Assembly (NCBI RefSeq): GCF_900112005.1
Contig: NZ_FOKK01000001.1
Span: 461,015 to 525,014, forward strand
Source: Algoriphagus aquimarinus
Lineage (GTDB): Bacteria > Bacteroidota > Bacteroidia > Cytophagales > Cyclobacteriaceae
DNA: 64,000 nucleotides
Reading direction: 5' to 3'
The first letter of the stretch is position 1; each line of letters begins with the position of its first letter. The notes under the pieces were generated by a model that was not told the DNA's origin, did not search any database, and saw only the letters and a program-made list of their open reading frames with translations. The position numbers and the translations under genes were made by a program. Of this stretch, positions 47,513-55,866 are shown piece after piece.

Positions 47513-47590
47513 AGCTTATATTTCTTTAAAAAATCTCCCTAGCTCATCAAAAAGACAGATCGGCATGGCACTATTATTCTTGAAAAATAA

Positions 47591-47619
47591 AAAAAGCGTA
47601 GTTGGTGACTACGTTTTTT
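47591..47619 (-). terminator. Terminator of the AhpD-like gene
   Basis: AAAAAGCGTAGT and ACTACGTTTTTT pair over 12 bp with one wobble and a 5-nt loop, about 34 nt past the stop at 47653. T-runs lie on both strands. Confidence 0.8.
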
Positions 47620-47652
47620 AGTATGGATGAATCCTTGAATTGTTAAGATCAA

Positions 47653-48213
47653 TTAATCTTCTATTTCCTTGCCTACGGCAAAAGGCTCAAGTTCCTCATT
47701 GATGATATTTTCGGTGACATGATTGATGTAATTACTCATGGTTTTCAAAGAAATACCCACTATGATTTCCATCACGTTTTCAGGTGAGAATCCAGCATTA
47801 TAAAAAGTCTCCAAATCTTTAGCATCGATTTCTCCTCGGGTTCTGGTGAGCTTTTGCGTGGTCGCAACTAAGGTGTTTAATCGAGGATCTGCGATTTCCT
47901 TGAATTTTCTAACAGCATTCAGAACAGAAGAAGGCATTCCGTTAGCCTTTGAGGCACGGGTATGTGCGGCAGTGCAATAGGCGCAATCATTCACCACGCT
48001 TACTGCCAATAAAATAAGGTGCTGCTCTCCAGTAGTGAAAGAGGTTTTTGAAAATGTGTTGAATAGGCCCACATAGCCTTCTATAGCTGCAGGAGCTCCG
48101 GCCATGTACCTAAATAAGTTTGGCAACATCCCGTATTTTTTCTCCCCGTACTTTAATAATTCTTTAGACTCCTCAGGTGCACTTTCAATGCTGTGCTTAA
48201 CAAACTTTTTCAT
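47653..48213 (-). CDS. Carboxymuconolactone decarboxylase / AhpD-like protein
   Basis: The 186-residue protein has the AhpD core with redox Cys pair in NDCAYCTAAHT and the upstream Glu in TTGEQHLIL. Proteins of this type reduce peroxiredoxin or act as alkylhydroperoxidases. It is the last gene of a minus-strand set with OsmC, SDR, DoxX and HAD genes. The 82-nt gap to OsmC means it may have its own promoter. It is cytoplasmic. Confidence 0.9.
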   Translation of the reverse strand: MKKFVKHSIESAPEESKELLKYGEKKYGMLPNLFRYMAGAPAAIEGYVGLFNTFSKTSFTTGEQHLILLAVSVVNDCAYCTAAHTRASKANGMPSSVLNAVRKFKEIADPRLNTLVATTQKLTRTRGEIDAKDLETFYNAGFSPENVMEIIVGISLKTMSNYINHVTENIINEELEPFAVGKEIED

Positions 48214-48295
48214 GTTTTAGTGATTAATAGTATTGGCTTAAAATATATTTTAGGATGAAAATCAAGTCTGTTGATTCTTTTCTTGAAGCAAGCTT

Positions 48296-48703
48296 TTATA
48301 CGCTCAACTCGGCACTGAAATCCAGGCCAGTTTTCACAGTATTGATGGAAATACATCCTTTTTCTGCGATTGCAATTAGCTTTTCGATCTCTTCTCGGCT
48401 TTCAGGTTTTTGACATGTTACTCCAAGATGAACCGCTGTAAATCTGGGCGCTCCTTCCTCAGCTAAGGTTGCGCTGACTTCTACAGACAGACCTTCTACC
48501 TCAATTCCGCGAGACTGTGCAGCTGCAAACAAGGTGCTGCAGAAGCATCCTCCTATTCCGATAAGCATGTGTTGACCTCCCATGAGACCAAGTCCCCCAC
48601 CTCCTTTTTCTATAGGTCTATCTACGAAAATGCTGTGATTGCCTACCTGAGCTTCGACTGCAGTTGCTGAACTTTGAGCTAGATTAATGGATAGTTGTGC
48701 CAT
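48296..48703 (-). CDS. OsmC family peroxide reductase
   Basis: The 135-residue protein has the OsmC/Ohr fold: GGQHMLIGIGGCFCSTLFAAA with the first reactive Cys, and LGVTCQKPES with the second. These proteins reduce organic hydroperoxides with a Cys pair. A start one turn earlier is not available. The SDR gene ends 76 nt upstream on the same strand, so the two may be co-transcribed. Confidence 0.88.
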   Translation of the reverse strand: MAQLSINLAQSSATAVEAQVGNHSIFVDRPIEKGGGGLGLMGGQHMLIGIGGCFCSTLFAAAQSRGIEVEGLSVEVSATLAEEGAPRFTAVHLGVTCQKPESREEIEKLIAIAEKGCISINTVKTGLDFSAELSV

Positions 48704-48779
48704 GGTTGGGTGTTTATTTATGTTGAAATAATTAATTGTTTTAGGATTAGGAGCTTCATCAAAAGTCGAGTGAGGATGA

Positions 48780-49514
48780 TTAGATTAAAGCTCCATTTGC
48801 GCCGATGACCTGACCGGAAATCCATTTGGAATCATCAGTGGCTAGAAACAAAACAACTTTTGCTATGTCGCTAGGCTGTGCTAGTCTCTTAAAGGCATTC
48901 ATACTCTTGAGCTGCTCTATAAATTCTTGTGATTTCCCAGAAATAAATAAGTCGGTTTCTGTAGGTCCAGGGGCGATTGCATTCACAGAAATTCCTCTGC
49001 CTATTTCCTTGGAAAATACACGGGTCATTTGCTCCACAGCCGCTTTGGAAGCTGAATAAAGCGCATAGCTTGGAAGCATCAATTTCACGGTACTGGATGA
49101 GAAATTGATGATATTTCCATTGTCAGCGAGTTTACTATTTGCCTCTTGGAGAGTGTTGAAAATCCCACGCACATTCACATCAAACTGCCTACTGAAATCT
49201 TCCTGCGTATTGTCTTTCAACAACTTGTTTTCCATGATTCCCGCATTATTTACCAGCACATCTAGTTTACCAAAATGTGCTAGCGTTTGATCAAATAATT
49301 GGATCACTTCTTCCTTGTTGCTTACATCTGCCTTGATGGCAATCGCTTCTCCACCATTATTCCTAATTGTCTCTACCACCTCCCTGGCTTTGTCTTCACT
49401 GTTTGAGTGATTGACAACTATTTTCGCGCCTTCTTTGGCTAAGGTCATGGCGATTTCTTTACCTATTCCCTTAGACGATCCCGTCACTAGGATTACTTTG
49501 TCTTTTAACTTCAT
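48780..49514 (-). CDS. SDR family oxidoreductase
   Basis: The 244-residue classical short-chain dehydrogenase has the cofactor motif TGSSKGIGKE, the NNAG motif, and the catalytic Ser/Tyr/Lys set in INFSSS and YALYSASKAAVEQ. A basic segment NHSNSEDKA after the second strand suggests NADPH. The start overlaps the stop of the DoxX gene by 4 nt. The substrate is unknown; a reactive carbonyl is plausible given the neighbours. Confidence 0.92.
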   Translation of the reverse strand: MKLKDKVILVTGSSKGIGKEIAMTLAKEGAKIVVNHSNSEDKAREVVETIRNNGGEAIAIKADVSNKEEVIQLFDQTLAHFGKLDVLVNNAGIMENKLLKDNTQEDFSRQFDVNVRGIFNTLQEANSKLADNGNIINFSSSTVKLMLPSYALYSASKAAVEQMTRVFSKEIGRGISVNAIAPGPTETDLFISGKSQEFIEQLKSMNAFKRLAQPSDIAKVVLFLATDDSKWISGQVIGANGALI

Positions 49515-49882
49515 ATCGTTTTTAGTCTATAAATGGAAAAGATGGATAGGACGACAGCGATGACCACGAGAACTGGTTTGACTTCTGCCCTTGCATAAAA
49601 TTCCAAGCCTATTGCAGATATCATCGTGACCAATAAAAAGCCAAAGGCCAGTCTTCCATGCAAGTTTTTTTTGGTGATAATAAACAGGATAAGTAAGACT
49701 GCTATGCCCGATTCAGCTATTCCTGTGAAAATCCGAAACAAATCCGCATCAATCGATAGCGCAGCTCCGAACTCTTTAAATCCCGCTCTGCTTTGCTCCT
49801 TTCCCAGTAATTTGGGAATGGCAAAGAATAGCATTATAGCTGCAGAAATGCCTGTGATAAAGTAGTCTAGTATCTTTTTCAA
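49511..49882 (-). CDS. DoxX-like membrane protein
   Basis: The 123-residue protein has four hydrophobic helices and a DoxX-like pattern (FAIPKLLGKEQSRAGFKEFG, FRIFTGIAESGIAVLLIL). DoxX-type proteins are small inner-membrane proteins linked to redox or thiol stress; their precise action is unknown. It lies 4 nt after the HAD gene stop and overlaps the SDR start, so it sits in the middle of an operon. Confidence 0.8.
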   Translation of the reverse strand: MKKILDYFITGISAAIMLFFAIPKLLGKEQSRAGFKEFGAALSIDADLFRIFTGIAESGIAVLLILFIITKKNLHGRLAFGFLLVTMISAIGLEFYARAEVKPVLVVIAVVLSIFSIYRLKTI

Positions 49883-49886
49883 ATAC

Positions 49887-50696
49887 TTAACGCAAAGCGA
49901 TTAGTTTCTTAGCAACTAAGGTCAAGTCTGATTCGGCGATTTCTGGTTTTGGTGCCAAAGGATATAATTGTGCGCCTGGTCTGCTGACGAAAGCTCCTCT
50001 CCATCCTGCCCAAATAGCTCCTGCGATATCCCAGCCATGAGCTGCTACTAGCAGGCATTCACTTGGTTTTACACCCATTTTTCTAGCTGCCCAATCGTAA
50101 GTGTCGCTATGTGGCTTGAATTTGCCGATATCCTCTACACTAAGGCGCTCATCAAAATAGTCTAACAATCCCGCGTTGGTGAATTGCGTTTCTACACCTT
50201 TATTGGATGAGTTGGTGAAGGAAACCAGTTTGTAACCCGCTTTTTTCAGTTGGGTAAGCGCCTCTTTTACTTCAGGATGTGCAGGCAAAGAGCGGATAGG
50301 TCCTAAGATTGCTTCTTTGGCATCTGCCTCACTGATGCTTATGCCATTGTTTGCAGCCACCATTTGTAGAGCAGCCGCACCGATTAGGCCGAAATCTGTA
50401 TACTGTCTTCCGACCGTGGTAACTAGGGAATACTGTAGCATGGTGGTGAACCATAAAGGCAGTAACTCATCTCTGTCTCCAAGCGCTTTTCCTACACTTT
50501 TTTTCATCGTTGTCAGGTCAAGCAAGGTCTCGTTTACGTCAAAGAAAAGAACCTTCGGAGGAACTTCTGCTAATTGACTCTTTGGTGAAGCTTCCGCAAA
50601 AGCTGTATTTCCAAATGCTGGAACTGCTACGCCAGCTAAGCCCAGCATGGCTGTTTTATTGATAAATTCTCTTCTTTCGTTTTTCATAGTATCCAT
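49887..50696 (-). CDS. HAD-type II haloacid dehalogenase-like protein, Tat-exported
   Basis: The 269-residue protein (or 266 from the Met at 50687) has a twin-arginine-like signal (NERREFINKTAMLGLAGVA). The HAD core carries DVNETLLDLTTMKK with the nucleophile Asp, the second-motif region SFTNSSNKG, the Lys in EDIGKFKPHSDTY and the AAHGWDIAGAIWAG segment. This is the haloacid dehalogenase type II subfamily. The Tat signal implies action in the periplasm, which is unusual for that subfamily. It is the first gene after the operator at 50715, in front of the DoxX and SDR genes. Confidence 0.85.
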   Translation of the reverse strand: MDTMKNERREFINKTAMLGLAGVAVPAFGNTAFAEASPKSQLAEVPPKVLFFDVNETLLDLTTMKKSVGKALGDRDELLPLWFTTMLQYSLVTTVGRQYTDFGLIGAAALQMVAANNGISISEADAKEAILGPIRSLPAHPEVKEALTQLKKAGYKLVSFTNSSNKGVETQFTNAGLLDYFDERLSVEDIGKFKPHSDTYDWAARKMGVKPSECLLVAAHGWDIAGAIWAGWRGAFVSRPGAQLYPLAPKPEIAESDLTLVAKKLIALR

Positions 50697-50714
50697 GATT
50701 ATATGTTTTATAAC

Positions 50715-50734
50715 AACATACTAACTGGTATGTT
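50715..50734. promoter_or_regulatory. TetR-type operator upstream of the HAD operon
   Basis: AACATACTAACTGGTATGTT is an imperfect palindrome with arms AACATAC and GGTATGTT. It lies between the TetR stop and the HAD start, 18 nt from that start. A related site is upstream of tetR (51371). Confidence 0.75.
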
Positions 50735-50749
50735 ATTAGGTAAAAAAAA

Positions 50750-51352
50750 TTACTTTTTGATTTGCTCTATATAATTGGAAAGCCCGGCGATATACTCTTC
50801 AAGGATGATGTCATCATCATATAATTTTCGGATCCCTCGAATTCCTTCAAATGCACTAATAAGGTAAATCGCAACTGCCTTGCTCGATACGCTTTCCTTG
50901 ATGGAATTTTCTGCCTTGCCTCTTTCGATCAAAGCAATCAAGCCAGCTCTCCACTCGTCAATAATCTTCCTCAATGCCAACTGATAAGCCGCTTCATAAT
51001 CCGCTATTTCATTAATAAAATTGTTCATCGGACAGCCATGCTTTTTATCGTAGAGAGGAAAAGACTTGATTCGATCTAGGAAAGTACTTTCTAGAATTTC
51101 CACAGCATTTCCAGACTTGTATAGCGGTGCTATCATTCCTTCATGCACTCTTCTTTGCACCTTCAAACTGATCACAGCCAGCCCCAGCTCTTTTTTGCTT
51201 TTGTAGTGATAATAAAATGCGCCCTTGGTGAGCTTGGTAGCCTCCATTATCTTATCCACACTGGTGGTCTTGAAGCCATTTTCGTAAAACAGCTTAAATG
51301 ACTTGTTAAGGATGATTTCCTTCGTTAATTCTGACTTTTGACCCTGGTGCAT
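50750..51352 (-). CDS. TetR/AcrR family repressor
   Basis: The 200-residue protein has the TetR helix-turn-helix in residues 8-55 (EIILNKSFKLFYENGFKTTSVDKIMEATKLTKGAFYYHYKSKKEL) and a variable ligand-binding C-terminal part. The two palindromes at 50715 and 51371 flank it, one in its own promoter and one in front of the HAD operon, so autoregulation and control of that operon are likely. The inducer is unknown; the operon content points to an electrophile or halogenated compound. Confidence 0.92.
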   Translation of the reverse strand: MHQGQKSELTKEIILNKSFKLFYENGFKTTSVDKIMEATKLTKGAFYYHYKSKKELGLAVISLKVQRRVHEGMIAPLYKSGNAVEILESTFLDRIKSFPLYDKKHGCPMNNFINEIADYEAAYQLALRKIIDEWRAGLIALIERGKAENSIKESVSSKAVAIYLISAFEGIRGIRKLYDDDIILEEYIAGLSNYIEQIKK

Positions 51353-51370
51353 GTGACAAAGGTATTAAAA

Positions 51371-51390
51371 AAATACCAAGTGGTATGTTT
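51371..51390. promoter_or_regulatory. TetR-type operator upstream of tetR
   Basis: AAATACCAAGTGGTATGTTT repeats the GGTATGTT arm and has AATACC as the opposing arm. A further GGTATT half-site at 51361 pairs with AATACC, giving three half-sites in 30 nt, 19 nt upstream of the tetR start. Confidence 0.75.
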
Positions 51391-51417
51391 TTAAACTTCT
51401 TTAACACATCGGACAGA

Positions 51418-52707
51418 TTAGTTCCTGATGCTTTTTAATTCGGATTTCAGTTCGTCTAGAATGAGCTGGTCAGCGTTGCTCAGTGGTAGGTTTTTCAGAA
51501 GATCATTCGTCTCAAAAGGATCTGCGCTTAGGTTATAGGATTCTTCTATTCCATCCTCAAAAAGCAAGTATTTATGCGTCAGATTCCGAATGGTATTTTC
51601 CTCTCCCCGCTCTGCAAAGACATAATTTCGGAAAGGAAGATTTGCTTGTTCGAGAAGTGATTTGAAGCTTTTACTGTCGTTTATCTCTGAGACTTCCACC
51701 CCTGCTATAGCTGCGATGGTCGCAAAAAGATCAGTGGTATTGATGAGTGCATCTTCAGTAGCTTGGATTCGACTTACATTTTTGCCAGAAATCACCATAG
51801 GTACATTAATTCCACCTTGGTAGATGGCATCCTTAGCATGAAATCTATCGTAAGTCTGCACAACCTGACGAGGTGTTCCATTATCTCCCAAGAATATAAA
51901 AACCGTGTTTTCTCGTTGTTCTGCAGGTATAGAATTGATCAGCCTGCCCATCTCTGTGTCCATGGCTTCCAGCATGGCCAAATAGTAAGGAAGAGGATTT
52001 GAATTGATGCTAGCTTGATCATCTGGCAAAGCTCCTTGTGAATGCAAGTTACTTGGTGGTAAATGAAATGGAGTATGTGGAGCATTGTAGGCAAGCCAGA
52101 GAAACCAAGGCTTTTCTTGCTCAGCAATCCAATCTATCGCCAGATCGGTGAGCTTTGTAGTGGCATATTCCGTGGAAATACTGGTCGAGCCATTGATCGT
52201 TAAGTCCCAATCGTAATAAGACTGGACGGCACCGCGGAGAAAACCAGCATAATATTCTACACCCATTTCACTGGGATGCGTAGCTGAATTGGACAAGTGC
52301 CACTTCCCGATGAGCGCATTGCTGTAAGCATCGCCCGTTTGCTCGCTGAGATACTTAAACAAAGAGACCTCAGTAGTAGGTAGATCTATTCCTACTTCAG
52401 TCACACCAGTTCTGAATCCATATCTGCCAGTAAGGATAGTTGCTCGGGTAGGTGAGCAGGTAGGATTTGACCATACATTAGTGAACACAATCCCTGTATT
52501 GATCATGTTTTGAATTGAAGGCATATTCGGTTTTTGTCCGGCGACGCTGTAGCCAGGACTGGCGTCAAGTCCCATATCGTCTGCGATGATAAAAACGATA
52601 TTGGGTTGTGAAGTGGAGGGGATTGGCAGAGGAGCAGTTTCTTGGAGACTTGCGTCACAGGAACTGATAATACATACCAAGAGGAGTAAAAGGATATTTT
52701 TTAGCAA
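51418..52707 (-). CDS. Sulfatase (family S1), lipoprotein
   Basis: The 429-residue protein has a lipobox (IISSC) and a sulfatase fold. Key segments are FIIADDMGLD, the maturation motif CSPTR (Cys84, formylglycine precursor), GKWHLSNS and FLGDNGTPRQV. It hydrolyses a sulfate ester, substrate unknown. It is shorter than the sulfatase at 24738. The SCO gene ends 69 nt upstream on the same strand. Confidence 0.9.
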   Translation of the reverse strand: MLKNILLLLLVCIISSCDASLQETAPLPIPSTSQPNIVFIIADDMGLDASPGYSVAGQKPNMPSIQNMINTGIVFTNVWSNPTCSPTRATILTGRYGFRTGVTEVGIDLPTTEVSLFKYLSEQTGDAYSNALIGKWHLSNSATHPSEMGVEYYAGFLRGAVQSYYDWDLTINGSTSISTEYATTKLTDLAIDWIAEQEKPWFLWLAYNAPHTPFHLPPSNLHSQGALPDDQASINSNPLPYYLAMLEAMDTEMGRLINSIPAEQRENTVFIFLGDNGTPRQVVQTYDRFHAKDAIYQGGINVPMVISGKNVSRIQATEDALINTTDLFATIAAIAGVEVSEINDSKSFKSLLEQANLPFRNYVFAERGEENTIRNLTHKYLLFEDGIEESYNLSADPFETNDLLKNLPLSNADQLILDELKSELKSIRN

Positions 52708-52776
52708 AGTGTTTTTTAATAATGTGTCTGCGTTTCTGCGATCGTAAGTGATAAATACACCTCTGACAGTTGTCAG

Positions 52777-53427
52777 TTATACTTCCTTCTTGAGAATTTC
52801 AATGTGACGCTTAAGCCTTTCCAAATCCATTTCCAAGGTGCCATTGTAGACTCCGCGGATAAAGCCTTGGCCATCTACTAAGACGAAATTTTCTGTGTGA
52901 ATGAAGTTGCTGGTGTCAAGGGTTTTGGTGAAGTCCTCATCCGCAAAATATCCTTCTCGAGCGATGGAATAAATTGCTTCCACATCTCCCGTAACTAGGT
53001 TCCATTTGGCGTCATTTACCTGATGTTCTATTGCGTATTCTTTCAGCACAGGCACAGAATCGTTCCAAGGCATCACTGAATGCGACAAGAACATAACTTC
53101 CTCATCGGATAGATAAGCTTCCTGCAGTGATTCCATATTTGCGGTTAGCTTCGGGCAGATGCCTGGGCAAATAGTAAAGAAGAAATCCGCCACATAGATT
53201 TTTCCTCGGTAGCTTTCCTCAGTGATTTCTTCACCATTTTGATTGGTAAATGCAAAGTCTGGTATTCTATGCGAACCTTTCTCCCAAGATGGCGTGAAGT
53301 CTGCCGAATTGAAATAGGGTAAAGCCGTGATTTCATCTTCGCGGTTCTCAGCACCTGCACCTTTTCCCGTACAGGAAAAGGCAAGAATGCTTATAAGAAG
53401 GATTAAGGGAAGGCTATATGATTTCAT
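52777..53427 (-). CDS. SCO1/SenC family copper-thioredoxin protein, lipoprotein
   Basis: The 216-residue protein has a lipobox (AFSC) and the SCO thioredoxin-like fold with the copper/redox CxxxC motif in TICPGICPKL and the later His in FIHTENFVLVDG. SCO proteins deliver copper to the CuA site of cytochrome oxidase or act as thiol reductases. It is the last gene of an overlapping unit with the YwqK-like and YHYH genes; the upstream stop overlaps its start by 14 nt. Confidence 0.9.
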   Translation of the reverse strand: MKSYSLPLILLISILAFSCTGKGAGAENREDEITALPYFNSADFTPSWEKGSHRIPDFAFTNQNGEEITEESYRGKIYVADFFFTICPGICPKLTANMESLQEAYLSDEEVMFLSHSVMPWNDSVPVLKEYAIEHQVNDAKWNLVTGDVEAIYSIAREGYFADEDFTKTLDTSNFIHTENFVLVDGQGFIRGVYNGTLEMDLERLKRHIEILKKEV

Positions 53428-53989
53428 CGCTGTTCTCAGTTAGCGTGTGACATTTTTTCAAACCGATCAAGCCGAATCTCTCCCTACCACGAACTTCATA
53501 ATTAGCTTTGATGCGTCCGTCTTCTTGCCAGAGTTTTTGGCTGCCCATCTCCTTGCCTTCCACAAAGTTGAATTCCTTATAGGCTTGTCCATTGGCATAC
53601 CATTCTTTGACAGCACCGTCATATTCGCCGGTTTGATTGAAATGATACTCAAACTGAAGTGTTCCATCTGGCCACCAGCCTCTGTGAATGCCAGTTTTGT
53701 AGCCTTCCGAATAGCTTCTCTCTAGCGCCAAAGTTCTGTCTTCATACCAATTTTTTTCCTCTCCATCTTTTCTTCCTTCCTCGTATTGAATCTCCGAAGC
53801 TAGTTTTCCATCAGGGTAAGTAGTAATCAAAGATCCGGTAAAAGGGGTATCTAAATAATACAGCACACCGTTTTCAAGCTCAAGTTCTGAGTTGGAAGCT
53901 TGTATAAATAAGTGCTCGGATTCTGTGCAGGAGATCGCGACAGATAGTAAGAGCAGAAGTATGCTGGAATTTTTGGATAGGGAAATCAT
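53414..53989 (-). CDS. MORN/YwqK-like repeat lipoprotein
   Basis: The 191-residue protein has a lipobox (AISC) and a series of MORN-type repeats of about 22 residues: TYPDGKLASEIQYEEGRKDG, GWWPDGTLQFEYHFNQTGEYDG, EWYANGQAYKEFNFVEGKEMG. Proteins with this pattern are annotated as YwqK antitoxins, but here the signal sequence and neighbours suggest an envelope role. The start overlaps the YHYH stop by 1 nt and its 3' end overlaps the SCO start by 14 nt. Confidence 0.82.
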   Translation of the reverse strand: MISLSKNSSILLLLLSVAISCTESEHLFIQASNSELELENGVLYYLDTPFTGSLITTYPDGKLASEIQYEEGRKDGEEKNWYEDRTLALERSYSEGYKTGIHRGWWPDGTLQFEYHFNQTGEYDGAVKEWYANGQAYKEFNFVEGKEMGSQKLWQEDGRIKANYEVRGRERFGLIGLKKCHTLTENSDEII

Positions 53990-54744
53990 TATTGGGTGAT
54001 GCTTCCTGGAGTTCCGAAATAGCCGTTTCCGTTCAGATAAGGATCTTCGCTAGTGATGTGGTAATGGTAAATTCCGTCAGGAAAATCTGCCGTAGCGCCT
54101 AGATGCCCGTGGTACATATCCAAATCAGCATTGGTAATCAACCCGCCATTTTCCATTGGGCCATAGACTGGAAATCCATCTGCCAAGAGTCCTAAAAAAG
54201 CATCATTTCCAAATTGCTGCGTCAAATATGTAGGCTCAATGTGGTAATGGTACATCCCACGTCCCTGAGGATGACCTAACCATTGATCAAAGGAATCGAT
54301 CTCAGTCGTCAAAGGCTGATCTGGACCAGCATACTGGTTGAAAAAGACTACTCCATTTCTAGAAACTCCTATTGGGCCAAGTGGAGTGTTTTGGTGATTG
54401 CTTGCTTCGGATGGATTGAGAGGAATCGAAAACACGATATTCTGTGTAGCTATCTTATTAGGATTTTGATTGTAGGCAGGATTAGTACCATCATAGTCAC
54501 TATAGAGAGGATTGTCTTTTGGCCAGTAGGGGCTGGTATAATTTGGCTGATCTTGAGTAGTGAAGATCACTCGGCCGTCACGCACTTCATAGGAAAGACC
54601 AGTGCCCTCAAACTTGGTTAATATTGATGTAATATCGTACTCGGTGCTGTCTGGTAGCATGTCAATATCTGTATCATTAGAACAGGCCAAAACAATGGTG
54701 ACGATAAGAAGTGAAAAGACGATACTGTGTTTGATGGAATTCAT
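53989..54744 (-). CDS. YHYH-domain lipoprotein
   Basis: The 251-residue protein has a lipobox (VLAC) and a compact YHYH domain: GRGMYHYHIEPTYL, LLADGFPVYGPMENGG, DMYHGHLGATADFPDGIYHYHIT. It lacks the Cys-rich region and Pro/Gly linker of the larger YHYH protein at 46380. It opens the three-gene overlapping unit YHYH, MORN/YwqK-like, SCO. The SCO partner suggests that copper or another redox metal is bound, but this is an inference. Confidence 0.85.
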   Translation of the reverse strand: MNSIKHSIVFSLLIVTIVLACSNDTDIDMLPDSTEYDITSILTKFEGTGLSYEVRDGRVIFTTQDQPNYTSPYWPKDNPLYSDYDGTNPAYNQNPNKIATQNIVFSIPLNPSEASNHQNTPLGPIGVSRNGVVFFNQYAGPDQPLTTEIDSFDQWLGHPQGRGMYHYHIEPTYLTQQFGNDAFLGLLADGFPVYGPMENGGLITNADLDMYHGHLGATADFPDGIYHYHITSEDPYLNGNGYFGTPGSITQ

Positions 54745-54863
54745 AAAGGAGTTCTAGAGATTTGGGTTTTTGACTCAAGGGCATGCTAATAGTTTAAAAT
54801 GGGAGTACTTAAAATCTGTTAAAGGTTAGTGAATATGTTAGGAAGTGAAAATTAGGTGTAAAA

Positions 54864-54892
54864 AAATCCATCAGAGTAAACCTGATGGATTT
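54864..54892 (-). terminator. Terminator of the SnoaL-like gene
   Basis: AAATCCATCAG and CTGATGGATTT pair perfectly (11 bp, 7-nt loop) 22 nt past the stop at 54915. Seven T follow on the minus strand. Confidence 0.9.
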
Positions 54893-54914
54893 GTTGGTGG
54901 CTTAGATCTTTATC

Positions 54915-55415
54915 TTATTCAGCTGGTAAATTTGAGTTAAAAATATCTCTGAATAGTTTCCATTTGCCATCTTCTTTTTTCCAAAGCACAATGTACTTTT
55001 CCTCTCCGACAGCTTGGTCTCCGGCGAAAAGCGTCAATTGTCCTTCTTCGGCGATCAAGTCCTCGGTTCCATATACATTTTCGAGTCTTAGGTCAACTCC
55101 AGTGATGCCAGCCTGAAACATATCTGCTATGGCTGCCTGGATGTTTGCTCTACCTACCGCCGATGGAGCTCCACCGCTCATAAGTTTGGCATCTGTTGTA
55201 TATAAATTCGCCAAGCCTTCGGCGTCACCTGCGGCTACCACAGCCATAAAATTCTTGTTGGCTTCTATAATTTCAGCTTTGGCAGTTTCCAAATTGAATT
55301 CGGAAACTGGTATTTCCTGTTCCTTCGGCTTTTCGGTGCAGCTCTGAATTCCAATGACCACACTAAAAAGTGTCAACATGACAGTCACTGGAATTAATCT
55401 TGAGGGGTTTTTCAT
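54915..55415 (-). CDS. SnoaL/NTF2-like lipoprotein (DUF4440 type)
   Basis: The 166-residue protein has a lipobox (GIQSC) and an NTF2-like cone fold: IIEANKNFMAVVAAGDAEGLANLYTTDAKLM, then GRANIQAAIADMFQAGI, then KYIVLWKKEDGKWKLFRDIFN. Such proteins bind small ligands or act as isomerases; the family name gives no substrate. It is monocistronic with its own terminator. A related NTF2-like domain begins the kinase at 59748. Confidence 0.85.
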   Translation of the reverse strand: MKNPSRLIPVTVMLTLFSVVIGIQSCTEKPKEQEIPVSEFNLETAKAEIIEANKNFMAVVAAGDAEGLANLYTTDAKLMSGGAPSAVGRANIQAAIADMFQAGITGVDLRLENVYGTEDLIAEEGQLTLFAGDQAVGEEKYIVLWKKEDGKWKLFRDIFNSNLPAE

Positions 55416-55866
55416 GATATGTTTAGTTTGTGCCTACTTGGATCGGTTTTCGGCGGTACCGTTTTTTCATTGCTCATGTTAGGTTCACCATTCTATTTGA
55501 TCCTGTTTTGAAGGAGACAAAGTCACTCATAATTTTCAATGGAATATCACCAAAAAAGGCTTTTATAAGATTCATTTTTTTAGTCACAAGATTCAAAAAA
55601 TACAATTTATTACGTTGAAACGGATGGATTTCTCTTCGTAATCACTTATTTTCAGATAATTAAGTGATTAATTAGAATAGTAATATTTTTAGTAGACATG
55701 CAAGTTTTACCAGATTCATTTTGCTTCACTTTACAATTGAAAGAAAATCCACGCCTGTCGATTTAAGATGTTATAGGGAATTTTTCATTTCCATTCAAAT
55801 CCCTTCTTCAGGGTAAGTACTTAATGATTAAGGTCGCCTTTTACACGCTAATAAATTTTTATATAG
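55416..55866. other. 451-nt gap upstream of the sensor kinase pair
   Basis: This AT-rich gap lies between divergent genes and should hold the promoters of both. I see no intact gene, no strong hairpin and no RNA gene in it. A 62-codon frame at 55430-55618 has no recognisable feature and is not called. Confidence 0.6.

Noticed and set aside
53414..53989. Toxin-antitoxin antitoxin of YwqK type
   Set aside because: The protein is a lipoprotein in an overlapping unit with envelope genes and has no toxin partner; the YwqK name reflects only the MORN-like repeats.
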